Positions 54,198 to 62,750 are shown, counted from the stretch's first letter. The stretch is DNA of 64,000 nucleotides from Bog-532 sp963830385 (GCA_963830385.1 CAWHMD010000013.1:1-64000); one strand, 5' to 3'. Translations and numbers: made by a program. Notes: a model not told the origin generated them from the letters alone.

Positions 54198-54808
54198 CAC
54201 GGGCACGAGCCGCCATTGGTGCTGACGCTCAGGTTGAGACCGGGGAGCGTGAACGTGCCGGCCGTGGTGAGCCAGGTGTGCTGCACCAGGTGGTTGATCA
54301 TCACGGTGTCGGCCTGCTCGCCGAAGGTCCCGGGTGTGCCGGTGGTGCCGGGGACCTGGTTCAGCGTCCCGGCGTCCTGGCCGATGGCGATGTTGCTGAA
54401 GCTGGCGTCACCGCTCAGCGAGCTGGCGTCGACGATCAGGTTGCTGGCCGAGACCGGGTGGCCGGACGAGCGGCCGGCCCGGAGCAGCAGAGTGACCGAA
54501 CCGACCTTGACCGCCTGGCACAGGCTGTCCAGGGTGGCGGACCTGATCGCGGATTCGGCCACCGGGATCTGCTTCTTGCCCGAGGTCACGGTGGAGCCGA
54601 ACTGCTCGAAGCCGGTGCCCTTGAGCTGGGTGGCGGTGACCGTGTACTCCTGGCCGGACACCGAGATGTTGGCGCCGATGGCGCCTTCCGCGGTCAGCCC
54701 GATCAAGATCGCGGCCACCACGGCGGACGGCACCATGATGAACGCGAACCGCCTCCAGCGGACCCGGCCCATCGTGAACTGCGGGCCGGGCTCTGCTCCT
54801 ATCGACAT
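54197..54808 (-). CDS. DUF6230 family membrane-anchored protein
   Basis: About 203 aa. One N-terminal helix (FAFIMVPSAVVAAILIGLTA) and an extracytoplasmic beta-rich domain (ISVSGQEYTVTATQLKGTGFEQFGS...TVMINHLVQHTWLTTAG). GGGAG precedes the ATG. First gene of the DUF6230-DUF6114 pair. Two palindromes lie upstream. The similar beta-rich C-terminus of the DUF6114 protein suggests that the two proteins share a ligand or associate. Confidence 0.86.
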   Translation of the reverse strand: MSIGAEPGPQFTMGRVRWRRFAFIMVPSAVVAAILIGLTAEGAIGANISVSGQEYTVTATQLKGTGFEQFGSTVTSGKKQIPVAESAIRSATLDSLCQAVKVGSVTLLLRAGRSSGHPVSASNLIVDASSLSGDASFSNIAIGQDAGTLNQVPGTTGTPGTFGEQADTVMINHLVQHTWLTTAGTFTLPGLNLSVSTNGGSCP

Positions 54809-54905
54809 GGCGCTCCCAGGAAGTGATTGACTTGTGCCGCTCCGCGTCGGTGCGTGGCGGGCTGCGTCCGGCACCTCGTTCAGAAGACCGGCGATACGGC
54901 GCAAA

Positions 54906-54961
54906 ACGTCACTGTGACGTAGGCCACCACGCGGTCGGAGCAGAAAGTTACTCCCGAGTAA
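54906..54961. promoter_or_regulatory. Two palindromic operator candidates upstream of DUF6230
   Basis: ACGTCAC-T-GTGACGT (54906-54920) is a perfect 15-bp palindrome, and TTACTC-CC-GAGTAA (54948-54961) is a perfect 14-bp dyad of the type bound by TetR-family repressors. They lie 98-153 nt upstream of the DUF6230 start and 48-103 nt from the end of the GntR gene. Confidence 0.5.
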
Positions 54962-55008
54962 GGAACGCGTCAAGCAAGGTTTGGCCCACGGAAAGTACAC
55001 ATCGGGCC

Positions 55009-55857
55009 TTAAATACGGACTTTTCGGTACGAGATTTTTTCTAAATCCTGGGGATCGGTGTCGCCGGCCGGTTGCGCGGGGCCGGACGGGATGTCGATGC
55101 CGTACTCGAGCACCACCCGGTCGGACGGGACCACGATGTGGCGGCACACTTCCAGCACCTCGCCGCCGGAGATCAGCCGGCGCAGGATCGTGAACACCGG
55201 CACGCCCTGAGCCATCTGCAGGGTCTGGGTCTCGGGTTCGGTCGGCATCCGGGCACTGACCGATTCCTCCACCCGCGACACCGGGTGGCCGAGGTAGGCC
55301 AGCTGCGCGAGCGTGCCACCCGGCCAGGGCTCGCGGGCGGGGTCGGCCACCGGGGTATCGGCCACCAGCTCCAGCGGCAGGAAGTTGATGCTGATCTGCT
55401 CGGGCTCACCGCGCACGAAGAACACGAAGTGCCGCCGCAGCAGCGGCGTCCCCGGCTCGGTCCCGAACAGCGCGGCCAGTTCCTCGTCGGCGGTGACCTC
55501 GGAGTACTGGGCGGTGAGCCGGTAGTCCCGCCAGCCGATGGCGTGGTCCTGGGTGAACGAGGTGCGTGGCTCGGCGTAGCGCTCCCGGGCCTGACGGGCG
55601 TCGACGACGTAGCGCTCCATCGCCCGCCGCCGTACCTGCGGGCGGGCCCGCACCACCGTGCCCCCGCCCCGGCGCGTCTCGACCAGGCCCTCGTGCCGCA
55701 GCAGCGACACCGCGTGCCGGATGACGATTTCCGAGACACCGTAGAAGCGGCGCAGCTCTTCCATGGTGGGCAGGCGGCCGCCCGGCGGGTAGTGGCCCGA
55801 CTGGATCTGCTGGCGCAGTTCATCGGCCACTTGAAGGTAGGCGGGACGTTCCTGCAC
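55009..55857 (-). CDS. GntR-family transcriptional regulator (HutC/UTRA type)
   Basis: About 282 aa. N-terminal winged helix (YLQVADELRQQIQSGHYPPGGRLPTMEELRRFYGVSEIVIRHAVSLLRHEGLVETRRGGGTVV at residues 6-70) and a UTRA ligand-binding domain (RHFVFFVRGEPEQISINFLPLELV, VEESVSARMPTEPETQTLQM, VFTILRRLISGGEVLEV). The GTG at 55857 has GGAGG 8 nt upstream. A GTATAC-centred dyad lies 77 nt upstream, between this gene and a divergent small gene, so autoregulation is likely. Effector unknown. Confidence 0.88.
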   Translation of the reverse strand: MQERPAYLQVADELRQQIQSGHYPPGGRLPTMEELRRFYGVSEIVIRHAVSLLRHEGLVETRRGGGTVVRARPQVRRRAMERYVVDARQARERYAEPRTSFTQDHAIGWRDYRLTAQYSEVTADEELAALFGTEPGTPLLRRHFVFFVRGEPEQISINFLPLELVADTPVADPAREPWPGGTLAQLAYLGHPVSRVEESVSARMPTEPETQTLQMAQGVPVFTILRRLISGGEVLEVCRHIVVPSDRVVLEYGIDIPSGPAQPAGDTDPQDLEKISYRKVRI

Positions 55858-55933
55858 GGTTGACACCTCCGGGCCCAGACGTCCCCCCCGGAACATTATG
55901 CGTTCAGCTTGACACGATCCGCATCTTCCCTCA

Positions 55934-55947
55934 TTTTGTATACATAA
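55934..55947. promoter_or_regulatory. GTATAC-centred dyad, candidate GntR operator
   Basis: TTTTGTATACATAA (55934-55947) is a 14-bp near-perfect dyad (one mismatch) in an AT-rich patch between the divergent GntR gene and the 74-aa gene. HutC-type regulators commonly bind AT-rich palindromes in such positions. Confidence 0.5.
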
Positions 55948-56092
55948 GTTACGGAGCGGAGCCATCGATATCCATCGAGTTACCAAAGGGATCCTCGGGA
56001 CTGATGGTGATAACGGCCGTCGCCCGCGTGGGCGGCCGGCCACGGTGCCGGAGGCAGCGATGCCCGGGGGAACGGTGCCGGAGGGAGCGGTC

Positions 56093-56317
56093 ATGGCAGG
56101 CGGGACCCAGGCGGCGGCCGAGCTGGAGGCGCAGTTCCCCGGCTGGCACGTCTGGCCGAGCAGCGCCGGCCGCTGGTGGGCGACCCGGACCGGGATCGTG
56201 CTCGACCGCCGGGCCCTCGGCGACGGCCGGGCCATGACGATCGACGCGGACGACACCGAGGCGCTGCGTGCTCAGCTGGCCCGGCAATCCCGCCTCGACC
56301 AGGCTGCGCGGCAGTAG
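56093..56317 (+). CDS. Small soluble protein divergent from the GntR gene
   Basis: About 74 aa. Contains AELEAQFPGWHVWPSSAGRWWATRTG and an Asp-rich region ending in a helix (DTEALRAQLARQSRLDQA). No catalytic motif seen. The ATG at 56093 has GGAG 5 nt upstream, better than the ATG at 56045. Actinobacterial GntR/HutC genes are often partnered by such WHVW-containing proteins, possibly as regulator accessory proteins; this is pattern memory, not proof. Confidence 0.65.
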   Translation: MAGGTQAAAELEAQFPGWHVWPSSAGRWWATRTGIVLDRRALGDGRAMTIDADDTEALRAQLARQSRLDQAARQ

Positions 56318-56395
56318 GGCCGGGCCGCGCCGGGGCGGCCTGATCCGATACGTTCAAGGCGTACCGGCGTCGACCCTGAACCGGCAGGCAGGCAA

Positions 56396-58005
56396 GTGAG
56401 CAGCGCGAACGGTGACGACCAGGCGGCCCGTCCGGGGTATCCCGACGCAGCCGTCGCCACCTCAGCCCCGCCCGGCGGCCGGACCCGCGATCAGCCCGCC
56501 CCCGACCGGCTGCGGCTGACCCTGTGCTGGGTGGCGGCGATCGGGATCGTGGCCTCGGCCGTGGTCATGATCGCGGTCTCGCTGGCCGGCCCCAGCCTGT
56601 CCGTGGTCAACATGCCCCGGCCCGCCGCCGGCCCCCGTGGTGGATCTCTTTGCACCCGGGGGCCGCCAAGGTGACGTTCGCGCTGTGGGGCGCGGTCGCC
56701 GCCGGCGGCATCGGGGTCATCGCCGGGCTGGTGGCGGTGGCCCGCGGAGCCCGGCCGCCGGTCCGGGTCATCGTCGGCTTCGCGGTGCTCGTCGTCGGCG
56801 TGCTCACCGTGCTGCCGGCCGCGGGATCGACGGACATCCTCGACTACGCGGCCAACGGCCGGATGGCCGCGACCGGCCACAGCCCGTACGTGATGACCCC
56901 GCTGGAGCTGCAGAAGTCCGGCGACCCGGTCGGCCGCTGGATCCCGCCGACGTGGGAGACCAGCGTCTCGGTCTACGGCCCGGTGGCCACCGCCGAGGAA
57001 TGGGCCGCCGCCAAGCTCGGTGGTACGTCGATGGCGCGGATCACGTTCTGGCTCAAGCTGTGGAACTCGATGGCGTTCGGCCTGGTGGTGCTGCTGCTGG
57101 ACCGGACCCTGCGCTCCGACCCGGCCCGCCGCCTGCGCGGCCACCTGCTGTGGACGGCCAACCCGCTGCTGTGGTGGGAGATCGTCGCCAGCGGGCACAT
57201 CGACGGCCTGGCCGCCGCGTTCGGCCTGGCCGGGATCCTGTTGTTGCGGCGGCGACCGGCCCCGGGAAGCGAACGCCCCCGGCTCACGAGCTTTCTGCTG
57301 GCGGGCCTGTTCATCGGGGTCGCGGCGGCGATCAAGATCCCGTTCGCGGCCTTCGGCGTTGGTGTCATCTGGGCGGGCCGCCGCTCGGTCACCGCGCTGG
57401 CCGCCGCGGCGGCCGGGTTCCTGCTGGTCCTCGTCCCGGCGTACGCGGCCGCGGGCCATCCGGCCATCTCGGTGCTGATCAGCCGGGGTCCCGCCACCAC
57501 CTGGGACACGATGTACCAGATCTTCTACCGGCCGTTCGGCTACACCGAGTTCGGGGCGTTCCTGGTGCCGCCGCACCTGACAGCCATCGCCGCGGTCGCG
57601 TTCCTGGCCGTCCTCGTCCTGGCGTTCCTGCGGTTCCCGGACGGCACCCCGCAGCTGCCGGCGCTCAGCCCGGCGCTGGCCGTCAGCCTGGCCTGGCTGC
57701 TGGTCTGGTCCTACCAGCGGCCCTGGTACGACGTGATGGCGATCTGCCTGCTGGCCGTCTATCCGGCGTCGCGGCTGGACTGGCTGGTCCTGGTCCGCCT
57801 GGTCCTGACCGCGCCGGTCTACCTGCCGGGCGTCCCGGGCCTTACACCCGCCTGGGTCACCGACGCCATCAACCTCGTCGGGGAGGTGGTGGCCCCGTGG
57901 ACGCGGCTGCTGGCCGCCCTCGGTTTCATCGCGCTGTGCGTCTTCGGCTGGTGGGGATGGCAGGACCTGCGCTCCGGCCAGGCCGTCCCACGCCCGCTCA
58001 TCTGA
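56396..58005 (+). pseudogene. MptB-like mannosyltransferase, frameshifted
   Basis: The GTG start at 56396 opens a frame with one membrane helix (LCWVAAIGIVASAVVMIAVS) that breaks at the C5 run 56632-56636 (reading GPRGGS). One more C would give GPPWWISLHP, which continues in the next frame with the family motif GSTDILDYAANGRMAATGHSPYVM and 10 more helices to 58005. The whole would be about 536 aa, a second homologue of the enzyme at 21104-22804. The remaining sequence shows no decay, so a one-base sequencing deletion in a homopolymer is plausible; otherwise the gene is a recent pseudogene. Confidence 0.75.
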
Positions 58006-58067
58006 CCGAATCGCGCCGACGCCCCGGCTGGCACACGAGTCACTCCAGCCGCCCGGTGCCCAGAGCC

Positions 58068-58125
58068 AAGTGTGCACTTCCCGATCCGGGAACACTTTTG
58101 GGCAGCATTTGTAAAAAAGTGTTCC
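58068..58125. promoter_or_regulatory. Array of inverted AAGTGT half-sites upstream of the toxin operon
   Basis: Three half-sites alternate in orientation: AAGTGT (58068-58073), ACACTT (58092-58097) and AAGTGT (58117-58122). The last two form a perfect 11-bp inverted repeat GGAACACTTTT (58089-58099)/AAAAGTGTTCC (58115-58125) with a 15-nt spacer. An overlapping dyad TTCCCG-ATC-CGGGAA (58078-58092) also fits. It lies 120-180 nt upstream of the toxin start and is unusually AT-rich for this chromosome. A regulator-binding array is the likely role, or a terminator for the preceding gene. Confidence 0.5.
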
Positions 58126-58247
58126 AGGCTTCGGAGGAAGCTCGAATCCGCAGCGGCGAACCACGCGGCTGAGGTATCCGTGCAATCTACGGATGACATT
58201 TCCTGCCGTACCTTGCCCCCGAACGTTTCCGGGAGCGCCCCACCCCG

Positions 58248-59096
58248 ATGGCAACCGACCGGCCCGCCCGTGCCGACGAGGCAACCGCCCCCGCCGACCG
58301 TGGCGTGGTTCGGCCGGACGCCCCGCCGGACGAACCGCCGGACGAACCGCGCAGCCGCGCCGAGCTCTACGCCGCCAGGCGCGGCACGGACACCCCGCCA
58401 GCCTCCAATGACACTCACACCACCGCCGACGGCGGCTGGGCCTGGAAAGGCCTCCGCCTCGATCCCCCCGCCAACCACGTCGCCGACCAGCAACTGGCCG
58501 CCCGCCGCGACGCCGAGGGCCGCCACCCCGACGGCAGCTACGACGACCGGGGCCTGACCCCCGCCCTCCGCCGCGTCGAAGCCCAGCTCGAGCACGGCAC
58601 GCTCGCCCCGGACACGGAGAAATTCGCCCTGAAATCCCCCGACCGCTTCAAAGAAAAGCTCGCCAAGATGATGGGGACAGAACCCGACCGCCCGGCCGCT
58701 GATCTGGCCGCCGACATTCACGACGGTATACGGTATACATGCATTCTTGATTTCGAGCATTACAGCTCCGAGGTTGACCAGGCACGGCGATTGCTCAGGA
58801 TCGATGGCTACCAACTCATCGCCTTCAAGCCGAACTGGTCGGGCCACGAGTACAAGGGCATCAACAGCCAGTGGCGAGACCCCGCCAGTGGCGAGTATTT
58901 CGAGGTCCAGTTCCACACCCAGGAAAGCTGGGAAGCCAAGCAGCAAACCCACGACGCATACGAGAAAATCGAGTCTCCCCAGACCTCGCCGACCGATCGC
59001 ACCCGTCTCCGTGAATATCAGCGACACATCTGCACACAGATTCCGATCCCAACCGCTGCCCTCGATTTCCATCCATTGAAAGAACGGGAAAAATAA
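58248..59096 (+). CDS. RelA/SpoT-like (toxSAS-type) toxin domain protein
   Basis: About 282 aa. Residues 1-60 are a charged, Pro-rich linker. Residues 64-270 match small alarmone synthetase layout: FALKSPDRFKEKLAKMM (126-142) parallels the substrate-binding KSPxSxxxKL helix, DIHDGIRYT (156-164) parallels DxxGxR, YKGIN (202-206) parallels YRSLH, and FEVQFHT (218-224) parallels the ExQIRT metal motif. No hydrolase, TGS or ACT domain, so it is a stand-alone nucleotidyltransferase, plausibly a polymorphic toxin. The 3' third has lower GC than its neighbours. The downstream partner starts with GTG directly after the TAA stop. Confidence 0.72.
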   Translation: MATDRPARADEATAPADRGVVRPDAPPDEPPDEPRSRAELYAARRGTDTPPASNDTHTTADGGWAWKGLRLDPPANHVADQQLAARRDAEGRHPDGSYDDRGLTPALRRVEAQLEHGTLAPDTEKFALKSPDRFKEKLAKMMGTEPDRPAADLAADIHDGIRYTCILDFEHYSSEVDQARRLLRIDGYQLIAFKPNWSGHEYKGINSQWRDPASGEYFEVQFHTQESWEAKQQTHDAYEKIESPQTSPTDRTRLREYQRHICTQIPIPTAALDFHPLKEREK

Positions 59097-59350
59097 GTGG
59101 CCGAGCAGATCATCTACTACGCAATCGTCGGTACCGGCCGGACGGCGGCGGACCCTTCCGGGCTGGTTCGCCGCCGTACCACTGCTGAGGGAGCAGTGGA
59201 CGAATCGTTCACGCGAGACGGCTCTTGGCAATTCACGAACGCGATCTATCAGGCGAACGCGGCGAGAATTTCGGGCCTGACCTGATTGAGATCAGCGCTG
59301 ATGAGGCGGCCGCGCTGGTTGAGCGGTTCCGGCAGCGGTGGGCTGAGTAG
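59097..59350 (+). pseudogene. Small partner (candidate immunity protein) of the toxin, frameshifted
   Basis: GTG at 59097 abuts the toxin stop codon. It reads IIYYAIVGTGRTAADPSGLVRRR, then VDESFTRDGSWQFTNAIYQA, and then ends early at 59285. A one-base shift near 59259-59263 (a GG that probably should be GGG) continues GENFGPDLIEISADEAAALVERFRQRW to a TAG at 59348-59350, giving about 84 aa. The acidic C-terminus suits an immunity protein for a nucleotide-binding toxin, as does its position. It ends 2 nt before the HerA-like start. Loss of immunity would be lethal if the toxin were active, which favours a sequencing error. Confidence 0.62.
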
Positions 59351-59352
59351 CG

Positions 59353-62181
59353 ATGGTCTCGCCCTGGCGGCGGTTGTGCGGGCTGGAGACATTCCAGATT
59401 GCGGAGGTTCCCCGGCCGGACGAGAGCGAGAACGGGGCTACCCGGGACCCGGGACGTGCACAGCGGGCGGCGGCCCTGGTGGCGGCCTATCACGCCGGGG
59501 AGGCGCTGGCGTTCGGGTGGCTGCGGGAACGGGCCGGCGACACGGTGCGGGTGCTGGCGGCGGGGGCGGCGCTGGTGGGCACGGCCGACGGGAACGAGGT
59601 GGTGCTGGCGATGCCGGGCGGGGCCCGGGGACGGGTACTGGGGCGTGGCACGGCGGCGACAACGATGGCCGGGCTGGCCTGCTGGCGGGCGATCGGCGGG
59701 ATCAGCGACGGCTTAGTGGTGGCCGCGAACGGTGACCAGGCGGACCGGGAACGGGCCGCCCCCTCCCTGGAGGAGTGCCTGCTGCCGGCTTGGGGCGGGC
59801 CGTTCGGATGGCTCGCGCTGGCCGAACCGGTGGCGCCCGCTGAACTACAGCGCCTGGCCGACGACGAGGCGCGACGTGAGCGGCTGGCTGCCCGGATGGC
59901 GGACCGCTTCCCCGAGCAGGACGTGCAGGCCCGGCGGCACCGGGACCGGCACGCCGAGTTGCGCCAGGGCCTGTCCACCGGCCTGTGGCGGGTGCATCTG
60001 CTGGCGGGCGGCGCCGATCCGGCCGCCGCGGCCCGGATCGCGGGGCTGGTGTGCGCCTCGGCCGACCTGCGAGGGCTGCCGTACTCGCTGACACCAGCAG
60101 TTACGAGGGCGAGCGGGCTGCGGGGGCTGCTCGATTCGGCGCCACCTCTGGCCCCGGCCGAGCCGGCCGAATCGGCGGATGACCTGGCCGAGCTGTACGA
60201 GGACGTGGCGCCGCGGACGCCGTTCCACGCCAGCACCACGCTGCTGGCGACGCTGGCCCGGACGCCGGACCGCGAGATCCCCGGCCTCCGGCTCACGCTC
60301 CGGCCGGACTTCGACGTGACCCCGGAGCAGGACCACCCAGCGGCCAGCATCCCGCTCGGTCAGGTGCTGGACCGGCAGCGGATGGCCGCGGGGCCGCTCC
60401 GGATCCCGCTGGACTCGCTGAACCGGCACGTTTTCGTGTGCGGGGCGACCGGCGGCGGCAAGTCGCAGACCGTGCGCGGCCTGCTCGAGGCGGCCAGCCG
60501 GGCCGGGGTGCCGTGGCTGGTGGTGGAGCCCGCCAAGGCCGAATACCGGCTGATGGCCGCCCGGCTGGCCGGGTCGGGCGCCGAGGTGGTGCGGATCCGG
60601 CCGGGCGAGGCCGACGCGGTGGCGGCCGGGCTCAACCCGCTCGAGCCCGCCACCGACGGCCACGGACGGCGGTTCCCGCTGCAGACCCACGCGGACCTGG
60701 TCCGGGCGCTGTTCCTGGCCGCCTTCCAGTCCGAGGAACCGTTCCCGCAGGTGCTCAGCGCCGCACTGTCCCGGGTGTACGAAGAGGCCGGGTGGGACCT
60801 GGCACTGGGCGAACCGCTCACGCCGGGCCTGCGCCCCGGCTATCCGGGGCTGGCCGACCTGCAGCGCACGGCCGAACAGGTGGTGCGGGGCATCGGCTAC
60901 GGCCCGGAGCTGAGCGCCGACGTCCTCGGGTTCATCAAGGTGCGGCTGGCCAGCCTGCGGCTGGGCACCACCGGCCGGTTCCTGGACGGCGGGCACCCGA
61001 TCGATTTTGGGCGGCTGCTGCGCCGCAACGTGGTGCTGGAGATCGAGGACGTCGGGGACGACCGCGACAAGGCCTTCCTGATGGGCACGGTGCTGTTGCG
61101 GCTGGTGGAACATTTGAGGCTGATGGGGCCAGTGAGAGCTGAGCGCGGCCTGCGTCACCTGACCGTGTTCGAGGAGGCCCACCGGCTGCTGCGGCGTCCC
61201 GAGCCAGGCGGTGGTGGTGCCGCCGCGCACGCGGTCGAGCTGTTCGCCGGGCTGCTGGCCGAGGTCCGCGCCTACGGCGAGGGGATCATCATCGCCGAGC
61301 AGATCCCCGGCCGCCTCGTCCAAGACGTCATCAAGAACACAGCGGTGAAGATCGTGCACCGGCTGCCCGCGGCCGATGATCGCGAGGCGGTCGGCGCGAC
61401 CATGAACCTCAGCCCGGCCCAGTCGCGCTTCCTGGTCACGCTGGTCCCGGGGGAGGCGGCGGTGGCGGCCGACGGGATGGACCACCCGCTGCTGGCCCGG
61501 ATGCCGGACGGCACCGCCCGCGAGGCCGCCACCGCCCGCGGGGCCGTCGCCTCCGCGCCGAACGGCCCGGCACCAGCCGGGACCGCCAGCCCGGCCACGG
61601 TGTCCGCGGTCCGCAGCGTCACCTGCGGTACCGAATGCGTGGCCAGTCCGTGCACGCTGCGCGACATGCGGGCAGGCCAGCGCGCCGCCGAACGCTACCC
61701 GGCGGTCGCCCTGTGGACAGAACTGTCCGTGCTCGCGCACCTGACCGGCTGGCCGATGCCGATCCCGGGGGCCACCCTGCTCGGCCTGCTGCGCGAGTGG
61801 CCGGCCCGGCGGCGCGACTGTGCGCTGTCGCACGCGGTGGACGCCGCCGTCGCGGCCCGGACCCCGCTGATCTGCGCCCGGGTGAGCGGGCCGGCGCTGG
61901 CGGCGCACGTGGCGACGGCGGTGCGGGTACGGGTGACCCAGGGGATGTGGCTGTGCCCCGAGCGGGAGCCGCGGTGGCTGGCGCCCGGGTGGGAGGACGA
62001 CGAGGGGGAGCCGGACACCGAGGCGTTGCGCCCGCTCGCGTTCGGGCTGGCCGATCCTTCGGCGGTGGAGCGGGCCGTCGGGACCAGCGTTACCGCCGCC
62101 GATTTCGGGTCACGGCTGGCCGGGTACCTGGATCGGGAGTTCACCGACTGCCGGTGGCCGCTCCGCTATCTGAAGACGTGA
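59353..62181 (+). CDS. HerA/FtsK-type P-loop ATPase (DUF87-like)
   Basis: About 942 aa. The N-terminal 330 residues are a helical domain I do not recognise. The motor domain has Walker A VCGATGGGKSQTVRGLL near residues 362-378 and Walker B LRHLTVFEEAHRLLRR near 600, plus a conserved EQIPGRLVQDVIKNTAVKIVHRL segment, all typical of HerA/VirB4/FtsK pumps that move DNA or protein. Near residue 756 a cysteine cluster TCGTECVASPCTLRDM may bind metal. It starts 2 nt after the toxin partner and may be cotranscribed. The motor may serve toxin delivery, DNA processing or defence; no nuclease is linked. Its end is 5 nt from the convergent whiB. Confidence 0.8.
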   Translation: MVSPWRRLCGLETFQIAEVPRPDESENGATRDPGRAQRAAALVAAYHAGEALAFGWLRERAGDTVRVLAAGAALVGTADGNEVVLAMPGGARGRVLGRGTAATTMAGLACWRAIGGISDGLVVAANGDQADRERAAPSLEECLLPAWGGPFGWLALAEPVAPAELQRLADDEARRERLAARMADRFPEQDVQARRHRDRHAELRQGLSTGLWRVHLLAGGADPAAAARIAGLVCASADLRGLPYSLTPAVTRASGLRGLLDSAPPLAPAEPAESADDLAELYEDVAPRTPFHASTTLLATLARTPDREIPGLRLTLRPDFDVTPEQDHPAASIPLGQVLDRQRMAAGPLRIPLDSLNRHVFVCGATGGGKSQTVRGLLEAASRAGVPWLVVEPAKAEYRLMAARLAGSGAEVVRIRPGEADAVAAGLNPLEPATDGHGRRFPLQTHADLVRALFLAAFQSEEPFPQVLSAALSRVYEEAGWDLALGEPLTPGLRPGYPGLADLQRTAEQVVRGIGYGPELSADVLGFIKVRLASLRLGTTGRFLDGGHPIDFGRLLRRNVVLEIEDVGDDRDKAFLMGTVLLRLVEHLRLMGPVRAERGLRHLTVFEEAHRLLRRPEPGGGGAAAHAVELFAGLLAEVRAYGEGIIIAEQIPGRLVQDVIKNTAVKIVHRLPAADDREAVGATMNLSPAQSRFLVTLVPGEAAVAADGMDHPLLARMPDGTAREAATARGAVASAPNGPAPAGTASPATVSAVRSVTCGTECVASPCTLRDMRAGQRAAERYPAVALWTELSVLAHLTGWPMPIPGATLLGLLREWPARRRDCALSHAVDAAVAARTPLICARVSGPALAAHVATAVRVRVTQGMWLCPEREPRWLAPGWEDDEGEPDTEALRPLAFGLADPSAVERAVGTSVTAADFGSRLAGYLDREFTDCRWPLRYLKT

Positions 62182-62186
62182 GCGGC

Positions 62187-62489
62187 TCAGGCCGCGTTGG
62201 CCCGGCGCATCCGGCGACGCCGCTCAGACGAGCGCTGTTCCTCGTTCAGGCCGCCCCAGGTGCCGTACTTCTCCGGGCGGGACAGCGCGTAGTTCAGGCA
62301 GTCGATCCGCACCGGGCAGTCGGCACAGATGGCCTTGGCCTTGCGCTCGCGGATGTCGCGCTCGGGCTGGCGCTCACCATCTGGCCCGAAGAAGATATTC
62401 AGATCCTCGTTGCGGCACGCGCCCTCGTCCTGCCAGCTCCAATTGGGCCGGGGAAGCGCAGCCGCCGAGGACCGCCGAACGTTGGACAT
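62187..62489 (-). CDS. WhiB-family iron-sulfur transcription factor
   Basis: About 100 aa. The four cluster cysteines C25, C55, C58 and C64 (spacing C-X29-C-X2-C-X5-C) are followed by the GTWGG turn at 76-80 and a basic C-terminal tail (RRRRMRRANAA) for DNA or sigma-factor contact. The ATG at 62489 has GAGGTGA upstream; the longer frame to 62519 has no such site. The exact Wbl subgroup is uncertain. Stand-alone gene, convergent with the HerA-like gene across a GCGGC/GCCGC mini-hairpin whose loop holds the stop codon. Confidence 0.92.
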   Translation of the reverse strand: MSNVRRSSAAALPRPNWSWQDEGACRNEDLNIFFGPDGERQPERDIRERKAKAICADCPVRIDCLNYALSRPEKYGTWGGLNEEQRSSERRRRMRRANAA

Positions 62490-62636
62490 GGAAACGATCA
62501 CCTCAACCGGTATTACCAAAGTTACGTATGCGTCTAGGGCCCCGTTGGCGGGCGGAGGTCCGTTCTGGTGCGGTGCCCGCCGTACGCAAGTGCAACGCCA
62601 AGAATGCCCTGGACGTTCCCGTTCGCGTGCGGGAAA

Positions 62637-62650
62637 TTGCTTTTAAGCAA
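62637..62650. promoter_or_regulatory. Palindrome in the whiB-methyltransferase intergenic region
   Basis: TTGCTT-TT-AAGCAA (62637-62650) is a perfect 6-2-6 dyad in the 261-base divergent gap. It lies about 100 nt upstream of the methyltransferase start and 150 nt upstream of whiB. Candidate operator; no promoter boxes were firmly identified. Confidence 0.35.
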
Positions 62651-62750
62651 GTAACAATGCCATCAAGCGGACGACTGTCCGCCGAATGGCGCAGCTTACT
62701 GACCGTGTCGGACCGCCACATCCTGGCTGACCGGCCGCTACGCTCTCCCC

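Noticed and set aside
58728..58742. GGTATAC tandem in the toxin gene as a recombination site
   Set aside because: Only two 7-base copies, in frame with conserved coding sequence (HDGIRYT); no paired copy elsewhere in the window.
57819..59231. 470-codon minus-strand frame opposite the toxin
   Set aside because: The plus strand carries the ordered RelA/SpoT-like motifs and an abutting downstream start; the minus frame has none.
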